A DNA stretch of 64,000 bases, from contig NZ_CP013987.1 of NCBI RefSeq assembly GCF_001518815.1, positions 4,238,501 through 4,302,500 of the forward strand. The letters run 5' to 3'. How positions within the stretch are numbered: position 1 is the stretch's first letter; each line of letters opens with the position of its first letter. Source of the DNA: Pseudomonas oryzihabitans (GTDB lineage Bacteria > Pseudomonadota > Gammaproteobacteria > Pseudomonadales > Pseudomonadaceae). Shown here piece after piece: positions 34,794-45,787 of this stretch. Position numbers and translations under genes: made by a program. The notes below the pieces were generated by a model, which had not been told where the DNA came from, ran no database searches, and saw only the letters and a list, made by a program, of their open reading frames with translations.

Positions 34794-36068
34794 ATGAAGC
34801 GCCGCCCTCTACTGAAGACCACCCTTGCCGCCTCCGCCCTGCTCATGAGCGGCCTGTTCCCATGGAGCGCCGCCCACGCCGCGGACACCATCAAGGTCGG
34901 CATCCTGCATTCGCTGTCCGGCACCATGGCCATCTCCGAGACCTCGCTCAAGGACATGGCGCTGATGGCCATCGACGAGATCAACGCCAAGGGCGGCGTG
35001 CTGGGCAAGAAGCTGGAGCCCGTGGTGGTGGATCCGGCCTCCAACTGGCCACTGTTCGCCGAGAAGGCGCGCCAGCTGGTGACCCAGGACAAGGTCGCGG
35101 TCACCTTCGGCTGCTGGACCTCGGTCTCGCGCAAGTCGGTGCTGCCGGTCTACGAGGAACTCAACGGCCTGCTGTTCTACCCGGTGCAGTACGAAGGCGA
35201 AGAGATGTCGCCCAACGTCTTCTACACCGGCGCGGCGCCGAACCAGCAGGCCATCCCGGCGGTGGAATACCTGATGAGCGAAGAAGGCGGCGCGGCCAAG
35301 CGCTTCTTCCTGCTGGGCACCGACTACGTCTACCCACGCACCACCAACAAGATCCTCAGGTCCTTCCTGCACAGCAAGGGCGTGCAGGACAAGGACATCG
35401 AGGAGGTCTACACCCCCTTCAGCCACAGCGATTACCAGACCATCGTCGCCAACATCAAGAAGTTCGCCGCGGGCGGCAAGACCGCGGTGGTCTCCACCAT
35501 CAACGGCGACTCCAACGTGCCCTTCTACAAGGAACTGGGTAACCAGGGCCTGAAGGCCACCAACGTGCCGGTGGTGGCCTTCTCGGTGGGAGAGGAAGAA
35601 CTGCGCGGCATCGACACCAAGCCACTGGTGGGCCAGCTGGCCGCCTGGAACTACTTCGAGTCGCTGGATAACCCGGTGAACAAGAAATTCGTCGACGCCT
35701 GGAAGGCCTACGCCAAGGCTAAGAACCTGCCCAACTACCAGACCGCCGTGACCAACGACCCCATGGAAGCCACCTACATCGGCATCCACATGTGGGCCCA
35801 GGCGGTGGAAAAGGCCGGCAGCACCGACGTCGACAAGGTCCGCAAGGCCATGGCCGGCCAGACCTTCGCCGCGCCGGACGGCTACACCGTGAAGATGGAC
35901 GAGAAGAACCACCACCTGCACAAGCCGGTGATGATCGGCGAGGTCCAGGACGACGGTCAGTTCAACGTCGTCTGGCAGACCGAAGGCCCGGTCCGCGCCC
36001 AGCCCTGGAGCCCCTACATTCCCGGCAACGACAAGAAGTCCGACGAACCGGTGAAGAGCGGCAAGTAA
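34794..36068 (+). CDS. urtA: Urea ABC transporter substrate-binding protein UrtA
   Basis: A 424-residue periplasmic binding protein. The signal peptide (about 1-29, ending SAAHA) begins KRRPLLK, which could be Tat-type. Mature motifs IKVGILHSLSGTMAISETSL (about 33-52), ALMAIDEINAKGGVLGKKLE and YEGEEMSPNVFYTGAAPNQQ are typical of UrtA. It binds urea for the five-gene importer. The ATG at 34794 is chosen, 8 bp after AGGAG; the frame open back to 34515 has no such support. It is separated from urtB by 372 bp containing GC-rich palindromes, unusual for this operon. Confidence 0.95.
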   Translation: MKRRPLLKTTLAASALLMSGLFPWSAAHAADTIKVGILHSLSGTMAISETSLKDMALMAIDEINAKGGVLGKKLEPVVVDPASNWPLFAEKARQLVTQDKVAVTFGCWTSVSRKSVLPVYEELNGLLFYPVQYEGEEMSPNVFYTGAAPNQQAIPAVEYLMSEEGGAAKRFFLLGTDYVYPRTTNKILRSFLHSKGVQDKDIEEVYTPFSHSDYQTIVANIKKFAAGGKTAVVSTINGDSNVPFYKELGNQGLKATNVPVVAFSVGEEELRGIDTKPLVGQLAAWNYFESLDNPVNKKFVDAWKAYAKAKNLPNYQTAVTNDPMEATYIGIHMWAQAVEKAGSTDVDKVRKAMAGQTFAAPDGYTVKMDEKNHHLHKPVMIGEVQDDGQFNVVWQTEGPVRAQPWSPYIPGNDKKSDEPVKSGK

Positions 36069-36078
36069 CGGCCAACCC

Positions 36079-36325
36079 TCACCCCCGGCCCCTCTCCCCG
36101 AGGGAGGGGGGAGCGAAGCCTGAAAGGTGGCACCCCGCTCCTACCCCCTCTCCCCTTGGGAGAGGGTTTGGGGTGAAGGCAAAAGCCGTTCCGAGGCCAA
36201 TAGCTCTTCCCCCCTCTCTCTCGGGGAGAGGATTGGGGTGAGGGCAAAAGGCGTTCCGCAGCCCACAGGAAACACCCGCACCACCGCTCCTCCCCCTCTC
36301 CCTCTGGGAGAGGGCCGGGGTGAGG
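36079..36325. repeat. Cluster of GGGAGAGGG palindromes between urtA and urtB (family C)
   Basis: Four imperfect palindromic elements built on CCCTCTCCC...GGGAGAGGG with flanking CTCACC/GGTGAGGG fill most of the 372-bp urtA-urtB gap (about 36079-36115, 36148-36177, 36210-36245 and 36289-36325). They alternate with less conserved text such as AAGGCGTTCC. The same family recurs at 45297-45702. They look like REP-type elements and could form strong stems in the urt transcript. 36326-36440 holds nothing else recognisable. Confidence 0.8.
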
Positions 36326-36440
36326 GCTCGCCAGCGCACCCGGCCAGACCGCCAGGTGCCCGGCACCAGAAACGAGGCCACGCCCGTCCTCCCCCCGGGA
36401 GACAACGCGCAGGAGCCTTTACCCACAGACGAGGCCGAGC

Positions 36441-38009
36441 ATGTCCCTACGCCTTTTTCTTCTGCCCCTGCTGTTGCTGCTCGCCGGCACCGTCCAGGCC
36501 GGCCCCGCCGCCGAGCTGGCCGCCGCCAGCGCCAGCGCCCAGGCCAAGCTCCTGCAGGCATGGGCCGCCGAACCCGACACCGCCCAGCTCCCGGTTCTCC
36601 AGGCGCTGCAGGACGGCCGCTTCTATGTCGACGAAGACCGGCGCCCGTTCTACAAGAACGGCGATAGCTACAGCGCCGCCGAAGGTGACGCCACCGCCCC
36701 CACCGGCACGCCCAAGCCGGTACGCCTGAACAACCGCCTGCGCATTCTCATAGACGCCGCCCAAGCCAGCGGGCAGCTGCTGTCCGCGGATGCCAGCGTG
36801 CGCCTGACCGCCGCCCAGGCCCTGCGCCAGGAGGCCAAGCCCGAACAGCGCTTCTTCCTGGAAAAACGCCTGCAGACCGAGGCCGACAAGGAGGTGAAGA
36901 CTGCCCTCGCCGCCGCCCTGGCCACTCTGCAGCTGACCGATCCCGATCCCGCCGTGCGCCTGGCCGCGGTACGCCTGCTGGGCGAGTCCGGCGAACCCCA
37001 GGCCAGGACCCGCCTGCAGGCCCTGCTCGATCCGGCCGTGGAAGCCAACGAAGACGTCCGCAAGGCCGCCGCCACCGGTCTTGCCCAGGTCGAGCGCAAG
37101 CTGCTGCTGGGCGACCTGCTCGGCCAGGCCTTCACCGGCCTGTCGCTGGGCTCCATCCTGCTGCTGGCCGCCTTGGGCCTGGCCATCACCTATGGCCTGC
37201 TCGGCGTCATCAACATGGCCCATGGCGAGATGCTGATGCTGGGCGCTTACAGCACCTATGTGGTGCAGCTGACCCTGCAGCGCCTAGCCCCCGAATGGCT
37301 GGCCTGGTATCCGCTGCTGGCGCTGCCGGTCGCCTTCGCCGTCACCGCCGCCATCGGCATGGCGCTGGAACGCACCGTGATCCGCCACCTCTATGGCCGC
37401 CCGCTGGAAACCCTGCTGGCCACCTGGGGCATCAGCCTGATGCTGATCCAGGCGGTGCGGGTGCTGTTCGGTGCCCAGAACGTCGAGGTGGCCAACCCGG
37501 CCTGGCTGTCCGGCGGCATCCAGGTGCTGCCCAACCTGCTCCTGCCGTGGAACCGGGTGATCATCCTCGGCTTCGTGGTCTTCGTGCTGATCCTGACCTG
37601 GACCCTGCTGAACAAGACCCGCCTGGGGCTGAACGTGCGCGCCGTGACCCAGAATCGCAACATGGCCGCCTGCTGCGGCGTCCCCACCGGCCGCATCGAC
37701 ATGCTCGCCTTCGGCCTCGGCTCCGGCATCGCCGGTCTCGGTGGCGTGGCCCTGTCGCAGATCGGCAACGTCGGCCCGGACCTCGGCCAGAGCTACATCA
37801 TCGACTCCTTCCTGGTGGTGGTGCTCGGCGGCGTCGGCCAACTGGCCGGCAGCGTGCTGGCGGCCTTCGGCCTGGGGATCGTCAACAAGATCCTCGAACC
37901 CCAGATCGGCGCCGTGCTGGGCAAGATCCTCATCCTCGGCCTGATCATCCTGTTCATCCAGAAAAGGCCTCAGGGCCTGTTCGCCCTCAAGGGGAGGGTC
38001 ATCGATTGA
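36441..38009 (+). CDS. urtB: Urea ABC transporter permease UrtB
   Basis: A 522-residue LivH-type permease with the long N-terminal extension typical of UrtB. It has a signal-like segment (1-20), then an Ala/Leu-rich helical domain (about 25-220) resembling HEAT repeats, e.g. DPDPAVRLAAVRLLGESGEP. The membrane part (about 225-520) has eight or so helices, including GLAITYGLLGVINMAHGEML (about 247-266). It forms the urea channel with UrtC. ATG start at 36441; the stop overlaps the urtC TTG start. Confidence 0.94.
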   Translation: MSLRLFLLPLLLLLAGTVQAGPAAELAAASASAQAKLLQAWAAEPDTAQLPVLQALQDGRFYVDEDRRPFYKNGDSYSAAEGDATAPTGTPKPVRLNNRLRILIDAAQASGQLLSADASVRLTAAQALRQEAKPEQRFFLEKRLQTEADKEVKTALAAALATLQLTDPDPAVRLAAVRLLGESGEPQARTRLQALLDPAVEANEDVRKAAATGLAQVERKLLLGDLLGQAFTGLSLGSILLLAALGLAITYGLLGVINMAHGEMLMLGAYSTYVVQLTLQRLAPEWLAWYPLLALPVAFAVTAAIGMALERTVIRHLYGRPLETLLATWGISLMLIQAVRVLFGAQNVEVANPAWLSGGIQVLPNLLLPWNRVIILGFVVFVLILTWTLLNKTRLGLNVRAVTQNRNMAACCGVPTGRIDMLAFGLGSGIAGLGGVALSQIGNVGPDLGQSYIIDSFLVVVLGGVGQLAGSVLAAFGLGIVNKILEPQIGAVLGKILILGLIILFIQKRPQGLFALKGRVID

Positions 38010-39081
38010 ACCAGCCACTCGCGCTTACCGCCGTGCAGAAGGCCGGCCCGCGCCTGAGCCTTGCCGTGCTCGGCCTGGCCCTGGCCGTACTGATCGCCCT
38101 GCCGCTGCTGTCCCTGCTGCCAGCCGACAATGCCTTCCAGGTCTCGGCCTACACCCTGACCCTGGTGGGCAAGATCCTCTGCTACGCCATCGTCGCCCTG
38201 GCGCTGGACCTGGTCTGGGGCTATGCCGGGATGCTCTCCCTCGGCCACGGGCTGTTCTTTGCACTGGGCGGCTACGCCATGGGCATGTACCTGATGCGCC
38301 AGGCCGCCGGCGACGGTCTGCCGCCGTTCATGAGCTTTCTCTCCTGGACCAGCTACCCCTGGTTCTGGGCCGGTACCGACCATTTCCTCTGGGCGCTGTG
38401 CCTGGCGGTGCTGGCCCCCGGTCTGCTGGCGCTGGCGTTCGGCTTCTTCGCCTTCCGCTCGAAGATCAAGGGCGTCTACTTCTCGATCATGACCCAGGCG
38501 CTGACCTTTGCCGGCATGCTGCTGTTCTTTCGCAACGAGACCGGCTTCGGCGGCAACAACGGCTTCACCGGCTTCACCACCCTGCTGGGCTTTCCGGTGG
38601 CCGCCCAGGGTACCCGGGCAGTGCTCTTCCTGCTCACCGTGGCCCTGCTGACCGCCAGCCTCTGGCTGGGCTGGCGCCTGGCGCAGAGCAAGTTCGGCCG
38701 CATCCTCACGGCGATCCGCGACGCCGAGAACCGGGTGACCTTCTGTGGCTACGATCCGCGCGGCTTCAAGCTGTTCGTCTGGGTGCTCTCGGCGGTGCTC
38801 TGTGGCCTGGCCGGGGCGCTCTATGTGCCCCAGGTGGGCATCATCAACCCCAGCGAGATGGCCCCGACCAACTCCATCGAAGCGGCCATCTGGGTCGCCC
38901 TCGGCGGCCGCGGCAGCCTGATCGGCCCGGTACTCGGCGCCGGCATCGTCAACGGTGCCAAGAGCTGGTTCACCGTGGCCTTTCCCGAATACTGGCTGTT
39001 CTTTCTCGGCGCCCTGTTCATCGTCGTCACCCTCTATCTGCCGCGTGGCGTGATCGGCCTCATCAAGAAGGAGCGCGACGC

Positions 39082-39085
<4 letters not shown>
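38006..39085 (+). CDS. urtC: Urea ABC transporter permease UrtC
   Basis: A 359-residue LivM-type permease with about ten helices. Family stretches include DLVWGYAGMLSLGHGLFFAL (about 68-87), GGNNGFTGFTTLLGFPVAAQ, and the ATPase-contact region ILTAIRDAENRVTFCGYDPR (about 233-252). The start is probably TTG at 38006, overlapping the urtB TGA by 4 bp (TTGA): no ATG lies before the first helices, and GGGGAGGG at 37991-37998 is a good ribosome-binding site. The stop overlaps the urtD ATG. Confidence 0.92.
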
Positions 39086-39927
<842 letters not shown>

Positions 39928-39948
39928 CGCGCGGTCGCGCCCCTGTCC

Positions 39949-40037
39949 GTAGGTTGGGTTGAGACGGCTCCACCGTCGAAGCCCAACACCGACACGGACC
40001 GGGGGCGTTGGGCTTCGCTTCGCTCAACCCAACCTAC
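39949..40037. repeat. Family A palindromic repeat between urtD and urtE
   Basis: An 89-bp copy with outer arms GTAGGTTGG (39949-39957) and CCAACCTAC (40029-40037) and inner GAAGCCCAAC/GTTGGGCTTC. It sits inside the urt operon, separating the last gene by 161 bp from urtD, where other operons have a few bases. It may lower or stabilise the downstream message. Confidence 0.88.
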
Positions 40038-40088
40038 GTCGGCAGGCCACTCGGCCTGTCAGAGACCAGACAACCGGCCGAGGCCCCC

Positions 40089-40787
40089 ATGCTCCAGGTC
40101 AACGAACTCCATCAGTACTACGGCGGCAGCCACATCCTGCGTGGCCTGTCCTTCGACGCCCCCATCGGCGAGGTCACCAGCCTGCTCGGCCGCAACGGCG
40201 TCGGCAAGACTACCTTGCTGCGCTGCCTCATGGGCCTGATCCCGGCCAAACGCGGCAGCGTCACCTGGGAAGGCCAGGACATCACCGCCCGCAAGCCGCA
40301 CCAACGGGTGCAATCCGGCATCGCCTACGTGCCCCAGGGCCGCGAGATCTTCCCGCGCCTCACCGTCGAGGAAAATCTGCTCATGGGCCTGTCGCGCTTT
40401 CCCGCCCGGGACGCCCGCGAGGTGCCGGAGTCCATCTATGAACTTTTCCCCGTGCTCCGGCAGATGCGCCAGCGCCGCGGTGGCGACCTCTCCGGCGGCC
40501 AGCAACAGCAACTGGCGATCGGCCGCGCCCTGGCCAGTCGCCCGCGACTGCTGATCCTCGACGAACCCACCGAAGGCATCCAGCCCTCGGTGATCAAGGA
40601 GATCGGCACCGTCATCGCCCACCTGGCCAAGCGCGGCGACATGGCCATCCTGCTGGTGGAGCAGTTCTATGACTTCGCCAGCGAACTGGCCGACGGCTAC
40701 CTGGTGATGTCCCGTGGCGAGATCGTCCAGCGCGGTCGCGGGGTCGACATGGAGGCGGAGGGGGTGCGCGGACTGGTGGCGATCTAG
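40089..40787 (+). CDS. urtE: Urea ABC transporter ATP-binding protein UrtE
   Basis: A 232-residue LivF-type ATPase: HQYYGGSHILRGLSF near 8-22, Walker A GRNGVGKTT (about 35-43), signature LSGGQQQQLAIGRAL, Walker B LLILDEPTEGIQPSV, and a Gln (VEQFYDFA) in place of the usual switch His, as is typical of UrtE/LivF. The ATG at 40089 is chosen over an upstream open frame running through the repeat. Last gene of urtABCDE. A PcaR-like box starts 10 bp after its stop. Confidence 0.94.
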   Translation: MLQVNELHQYYGGSHILRGLSFDAPIGEVTSLLGRNGVGKTTLLRCLMGLIPAKRGSVTWEGQDITARKPHQRVQSGIAYVPQGREIFPRLTVEENLLMGLSRFPARDAREVPESIYELFPVLRQMRQRRGGDLSGGQQQQLAIGRALASRPRLLILDEPTEGIQPSVIKEIGTVIAHLAKRGDMAILLVEQFYDFASELADGYLVMSRGEIVQRGRGVDMEAEGVRGLVAI

Positions 40788-40796
40788 CGGGCCAGG

Positions 40797-40810
40797 GCCG
40801 ATAATCGAAC
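40797..40810. promoter_or_regulatory. PcaR-like box before aroQ
   Basis: GCCGATAATCGAAC (40797-40810) is identical over 13 bp to the reverse complement of the left box before pcaK. It lies 112 bp upstream of the aroQ ATG and 10 bp after urtE. Only one clear copy is seen. A separate AT-richer patch, TTAACCAACTGGTACATT (40849-40866), follows and could contain promoter elements or another operator. Confidence 0.5.
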
Positions 40811-40921
40811 GCTTCCGGCGCAACACCCCGGCGGCGGATTGACGAAATTAACCAACTGGTACATTTTCTCTGCAACGCCGGACGCTGGTCCGTTCGGCCA
40901 GATGACAACAGAGAGAACGCC

Positions 40922-41362
40922 ATGTCCCGCCGCATCCTGGTCCTCAACGACCCCAACCTCAATCTGCTCGGCACCCGGGAACCCGCCACCTACGGCCACG
41001 AGACCCTGGCCGACGTCGCCGAGCTGTGCGCGACCACCGCCGCCGAGGGCGGCTACGAGGTGGACTTTCGCCAGACCAACCACGAAGGCGAATTGCTCGA
41101 CTGGATCCACGCGGCCCGCGGCGCCTACGCCGGGGTGGTGATCAATCCCGCGGCCTGGACCCACACCTCGGTGGCCCTGCGCGATGCCCTGGTGGCCAGC
41201 GAACTGCCGGTCTACGAGGTGCACCTGTCCAACGTCCATCGCCGCGAAGCCTTCCGCCACCATTCCTATGTCTCGGGCATCGCCGTCGGCGTCATCTGCG
41301 GCCTCGGCAGCCAGGGCTATCGTGCCGCCATCAGCGCCCTCATCGCCCACCAGGGAAACTAA
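40922..41362 (+). CDS. aroQ: Type II 3-dehydroquinate dehydratase
   Basis: A 146-residue dodecameric-type dehydroquinase. The N-terminal [18 protein letters not shown] (about 8-25) has the catalytic Arg/Tyr loop, [16 protein letters not shown] the substrate contacts, [17 protein letters not shown] (about 75-91) and [16 protein letters not shown] (about 100-115) the catalytic His. It converts 3-dehydroquinate to 3-dehydroshikimate. Its pairing with an NAD-type dehydrogenase 4 bp downstream, and a PcaR-like box upstream, favour quinate catabolism over aromatic amino acid synthesis. ATG start at 40922. Confidence 0.92.
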   Translation: MSRRILVLNDPNLNLLGTREPATYGHETLADVAELCATTAAEGGYEVDFRQTNHEGELLDWIHAARGAYAGVVINPAAWTHTSVALRDALVASELPVYEVHLSNVHRREAFRHHSYVSGIAVGVICGLGSQGYRAAISALIAHQGN

Positions 41363-41366
41363 GTCC

Positions 41367-42221
41367 ATGACCGCACCCACCTCCGTCCTCGCCGGCCTCA
41401 TCGGCGCCGGCATCCAGGCCTCGCTGACGCCCGCCATGCACGAACGCGAAGGCGACGCCCAGGGCCTGAGATACCTCTACCGCCTGATCGACCTGGATGC
41501 GCTCGGCCTCGGCGCCGACGCCCTGCCCGAGCTGCTGCAAGCGGCCCAGCGCACCGGCTTCACCGGTCTCAACATCACCTTCCCCTGCAAGCAGGCGATC
41601 ATCCCGCTGCTCGACGACCTCTCGCCCGAGGCGCGCGGCATCGGCGCGGTAAACACCGTGGTGCTGGCCGACGGCCGCACCGTGGGCCACAACACCGATT
41701 GCCTGGGCTTCGCCGAAGGCTTTCGCCGCGGCCTGCCGGACGTGGCCAAGCGCCTGGTGGTGCAACTGGGCGCCGGTGGCGCTGGCAGCGCCGTGGCCCA
41801 TGCCCTGCTCGCCGAAGGCGTGGACCAGCTGTTCATCTTCGACGTCGAGGTCGAGCGCGCCCAGGCCCTGGTGGACAACCTGACCCGCCACTTCGGCCCC
41901 GGGCGCGCCGCGGTCGGCACCGACCAGGCCGCCACCGTGGCCGCCGCCGATGGCCTGGTCAACACCTCGCCGGTGGGCATGGCCAAGCTGCCCGGCCTCC
42001 CACTGCCAGCGGAGCTGCTGCACCCTGGCCTCTGGGTCGCCGAGATCATCTACTTCCCGCTGGAAACCGAACTGCTGCGCCAGGCCCGCGCCCTGGGCTG
42101 CCGCACCCTCGACGGCGGCACCATGGCCGTGTTCCAGGCGGTCAAGGCCTTCGAACTCTTCAGCGGCCGCACCGCCGACGCCGACCGCATGCAGGCCCAT
42201 TTCGCCGAATTGCGCGGCTGA
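41367..42221 (+). CDS. Shikimate/quinate dehydrogenase (AroE-like, probably catabolic)
   Basis: A 284-residue AroE-family protein. Substrate motifs are SLTPAMHEREG (about 19-29), NITFPCKQAIIPLLD (about 64-78) and GAVNTVVLADGRTVGHNTDC (about 91-110), then Rossmann GAGGAGSAVAHALLAEG. After the second beta-strand it has IFDVEVERAQALV rather than the NRT motif of NADP-dependent AroE; the Asp suggests NAD use, as in quinate/shikimate dehydrogenases of catabolic type. The ATG at 41367 follows the aroQ stop by 4 bp. Product 3-dehydroshikimate would need a dehydratase (not in this window) to reach protocatechuate. Confidence 0.85.
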   Translation: MTAPTSVLAGLIGAGIQASLTPAMHEREGDAQGLRYLYRLIDLDALGLGADALPELLQAAQRTGFTGLNITFPCKQAIIPLLDDLSPEARGIGAVNTVVLADGRTVGHNTDCLGFAEGFRRGLPDVAKRLVVQLGAGGAGSAVAHALLAEGVDQLFIFDVEVERAQALVDNLTRHFGPGRAAVGTDQAATVAAADGLVNTSPVGMAKLPGLPLPAELLHPGLWVAEIIYFPLETELLRQARALGCRTLDGGTMAVFQAVKAFELFSGRTADADRMQAHFAELRG

Positions 42222-42222
42222 T

Positions 42223-42302
42223 ATCGCGGCCATGGCGGTCCGCCGATGCGGCCGCTCCTACAGGCTCCGATATGCCCCGTAGGAGCAGCCCATGGCCGCG
42301 AT
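42223..42302. repeat. REP pair left of the transposase (family B)
   Basis: Two inverted arms, ATCGCGGCCATGGCGGTCCG through GCGGCCGCTCCTAC (42224-42260) and GTAGGAGC...CATGGCCGCGAT (42279-42302), form a long imperfect palindrome of the REP/BIME kind. The long arm faces away from the transposase gene, mirrored at 42829-42907. Confidence 0.85.
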
Positions 42303-42320
42303 CAGCTTTCCTGGCACGAT

Positions 42321-42776
42321 CTACAACCACACCGCATCCCAAAACGGATAATCACCCGCCCGCTTCACTAGCCCCGCCCGCACCGGATTGGCAACGATGT
42401 ACCGGGCCACCGCCTGGACATCTTCTTCGGCTCTTAGAGCGTGGTCATGATAGGCCGGCGCCCACACAGCCCCTTTGGTATTGCGGATCGCATTGACCCG
42501 ACGTGCACTGGCCGACTTTAGGCGCAGGACCAACTCGTCCAGGCTGAAACGCTCACCCAACGAAACCAGCCAATGGACGTGATCCGGCATCAACACCCAC
42601 GCAAGCAGCCTGGCGTCATCAAGCAAACAAGGATCGTTAAAGGTCCGGGCCACCGTGCATGCCACGGGAAAATCGGCGAACAGCGCCTGGCGCTGGCTGG
42701 TAGTTGTGGTCAGGAGATACAGCTGGCCAGGAAAAGAAACCCGGCCCCTGCGTAACGCCGCATGACGTGATGACAT
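42321..42776 (-). CDS. REP-associated tyrosine transposase (RAYT)
   Basis: A 151-residue Y1 HUH transposase-like protein of the RAYT/TnpA-REP type. The metal-binding HUH motif is in LMPDHVHWLVSL (His66 and His68) and the catalytic Tyr is likely Tyr126 in ARYIVANPVRAGL. Such proteins nick and join REP hairpins and are thought to spread them. It lies between two inverted REP pairs (42223-42302 and 42829-42907), the standard REPtron arrangement. The gene looks intact. Transcribed on the minus strand from ATG at 42776. Confidence 0.93.
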   Translation of the reverse strand: MSSRHAALRRGRVSFPGQLYLLTTTTSQRQALFADFPVACTVARTFNDPCLLDDARLLAWVLMPDHVHWLVSLGERFSLDELVLRLKSASARRVNAIRNTKGAVWAPAYHDHALRAEEDVQAVARYIVANPVRAGLVKRAGDYPFWDAVWL

Positions 42777-42828
42777 CGCTCGTCCTTGAGAGATGAAAAC
42801 GACAAGTTAAACATTTATAGCGGCTTTG

Positions 42829-42907
42829 ATCGCGGCCATGGGCCGCTCCTACAGAAGCATCACACTCCGTAGGAGCGGCCGCTTCGGCGGACCGCCATGG
42901 CCGCGAT
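42829..42907. repeat. REP pair right of the transposase (family B)
   Basis: ATCGCGGCCATGGGCCGCTC (from 42829) and the opposing GTAGGAGCGGCCGCTTCGGC through CGCCATGGCCGCGAT (to 42907) make a REP pair in mirror orientation to the left one. It also ends 5 bp before the YgiQ stop, so it may affect that transcript's end. Confidence 0.86.
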
Positions 42908-42911
42908 AGCC

Positions 42912-45179
<2,268 letters not shown>

Positions 45180-45296
45180 GGCAGCTTCCGGGAAAGGGGT
45201 GTTTTTGGGAGGGCGCGAAGAATAGCACAAAAAATGACCAGTTCAGCCCCCGGACATCGATTGCCTTTGGCTATCAAGCGGCTGCCCTGGCCCTGC

Positions 45297-45702
45297 CCTC
45301 ACTCCAACCCTCTCCTCGCGGGAGAGGGAGCAAAAGCCCCCGGTGTACCTGCTTTCTCCCTCACTCATTGGGAGAGGCCCGAGGTGAGGGACGCTCACCG
45401 GCAATGCCCTTCCGCCGTAGGGTGGACAACAGCGCAGCCTTGTCCAGGCGCTACCTCCCGTGATAGCGAGGACGAAGGACACTCCGCAACAATCCTCCCA
45501 CCGAAGCACGCTCTTCCCCCTCTCCCCCTGGGAGAGGGCCAGGGTGTGGGGCAATACACTTCCGCCGTAGGGTGGACAACGGCGCAGCCTTGTCCACGCG
45601 CTATCTCCCTCGATAGCGAGGACGAAGGACACTCCGCAACAGCCCCCCTACCGAAGCACGCTCTTCCCCCTCTCCCCCTGGGAGAGGGCCGGGGTGAGGG
45701 TC
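45297..45702. repeat. Family C palindromes and a 150-bp tandem duplication
   Basis: GGGAGAGGG-type palindromes occur near 45297-45336, 45354-45390, 45513-45550 and 45663-45702. Two of them end the halves of a tandem duplication: 45409-45558 and 45559-45702 share text starting CTTCCGCCGTAGGGTGGACA with an exact period of 150 bp and few mismatches. The block fills the 608-bp gap between the divergent YgiQ and permease genes, so it covers their promoter regions. Confidence 0.85.
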
Positions 45703-45787
45703 CCCTGGGCACCAGGACCAGGCCCCTGGCGACAGGAGTGCTACCATAGCCACCCGCTCCCTCTCTGCCACCGAGACACCCCCGTCC

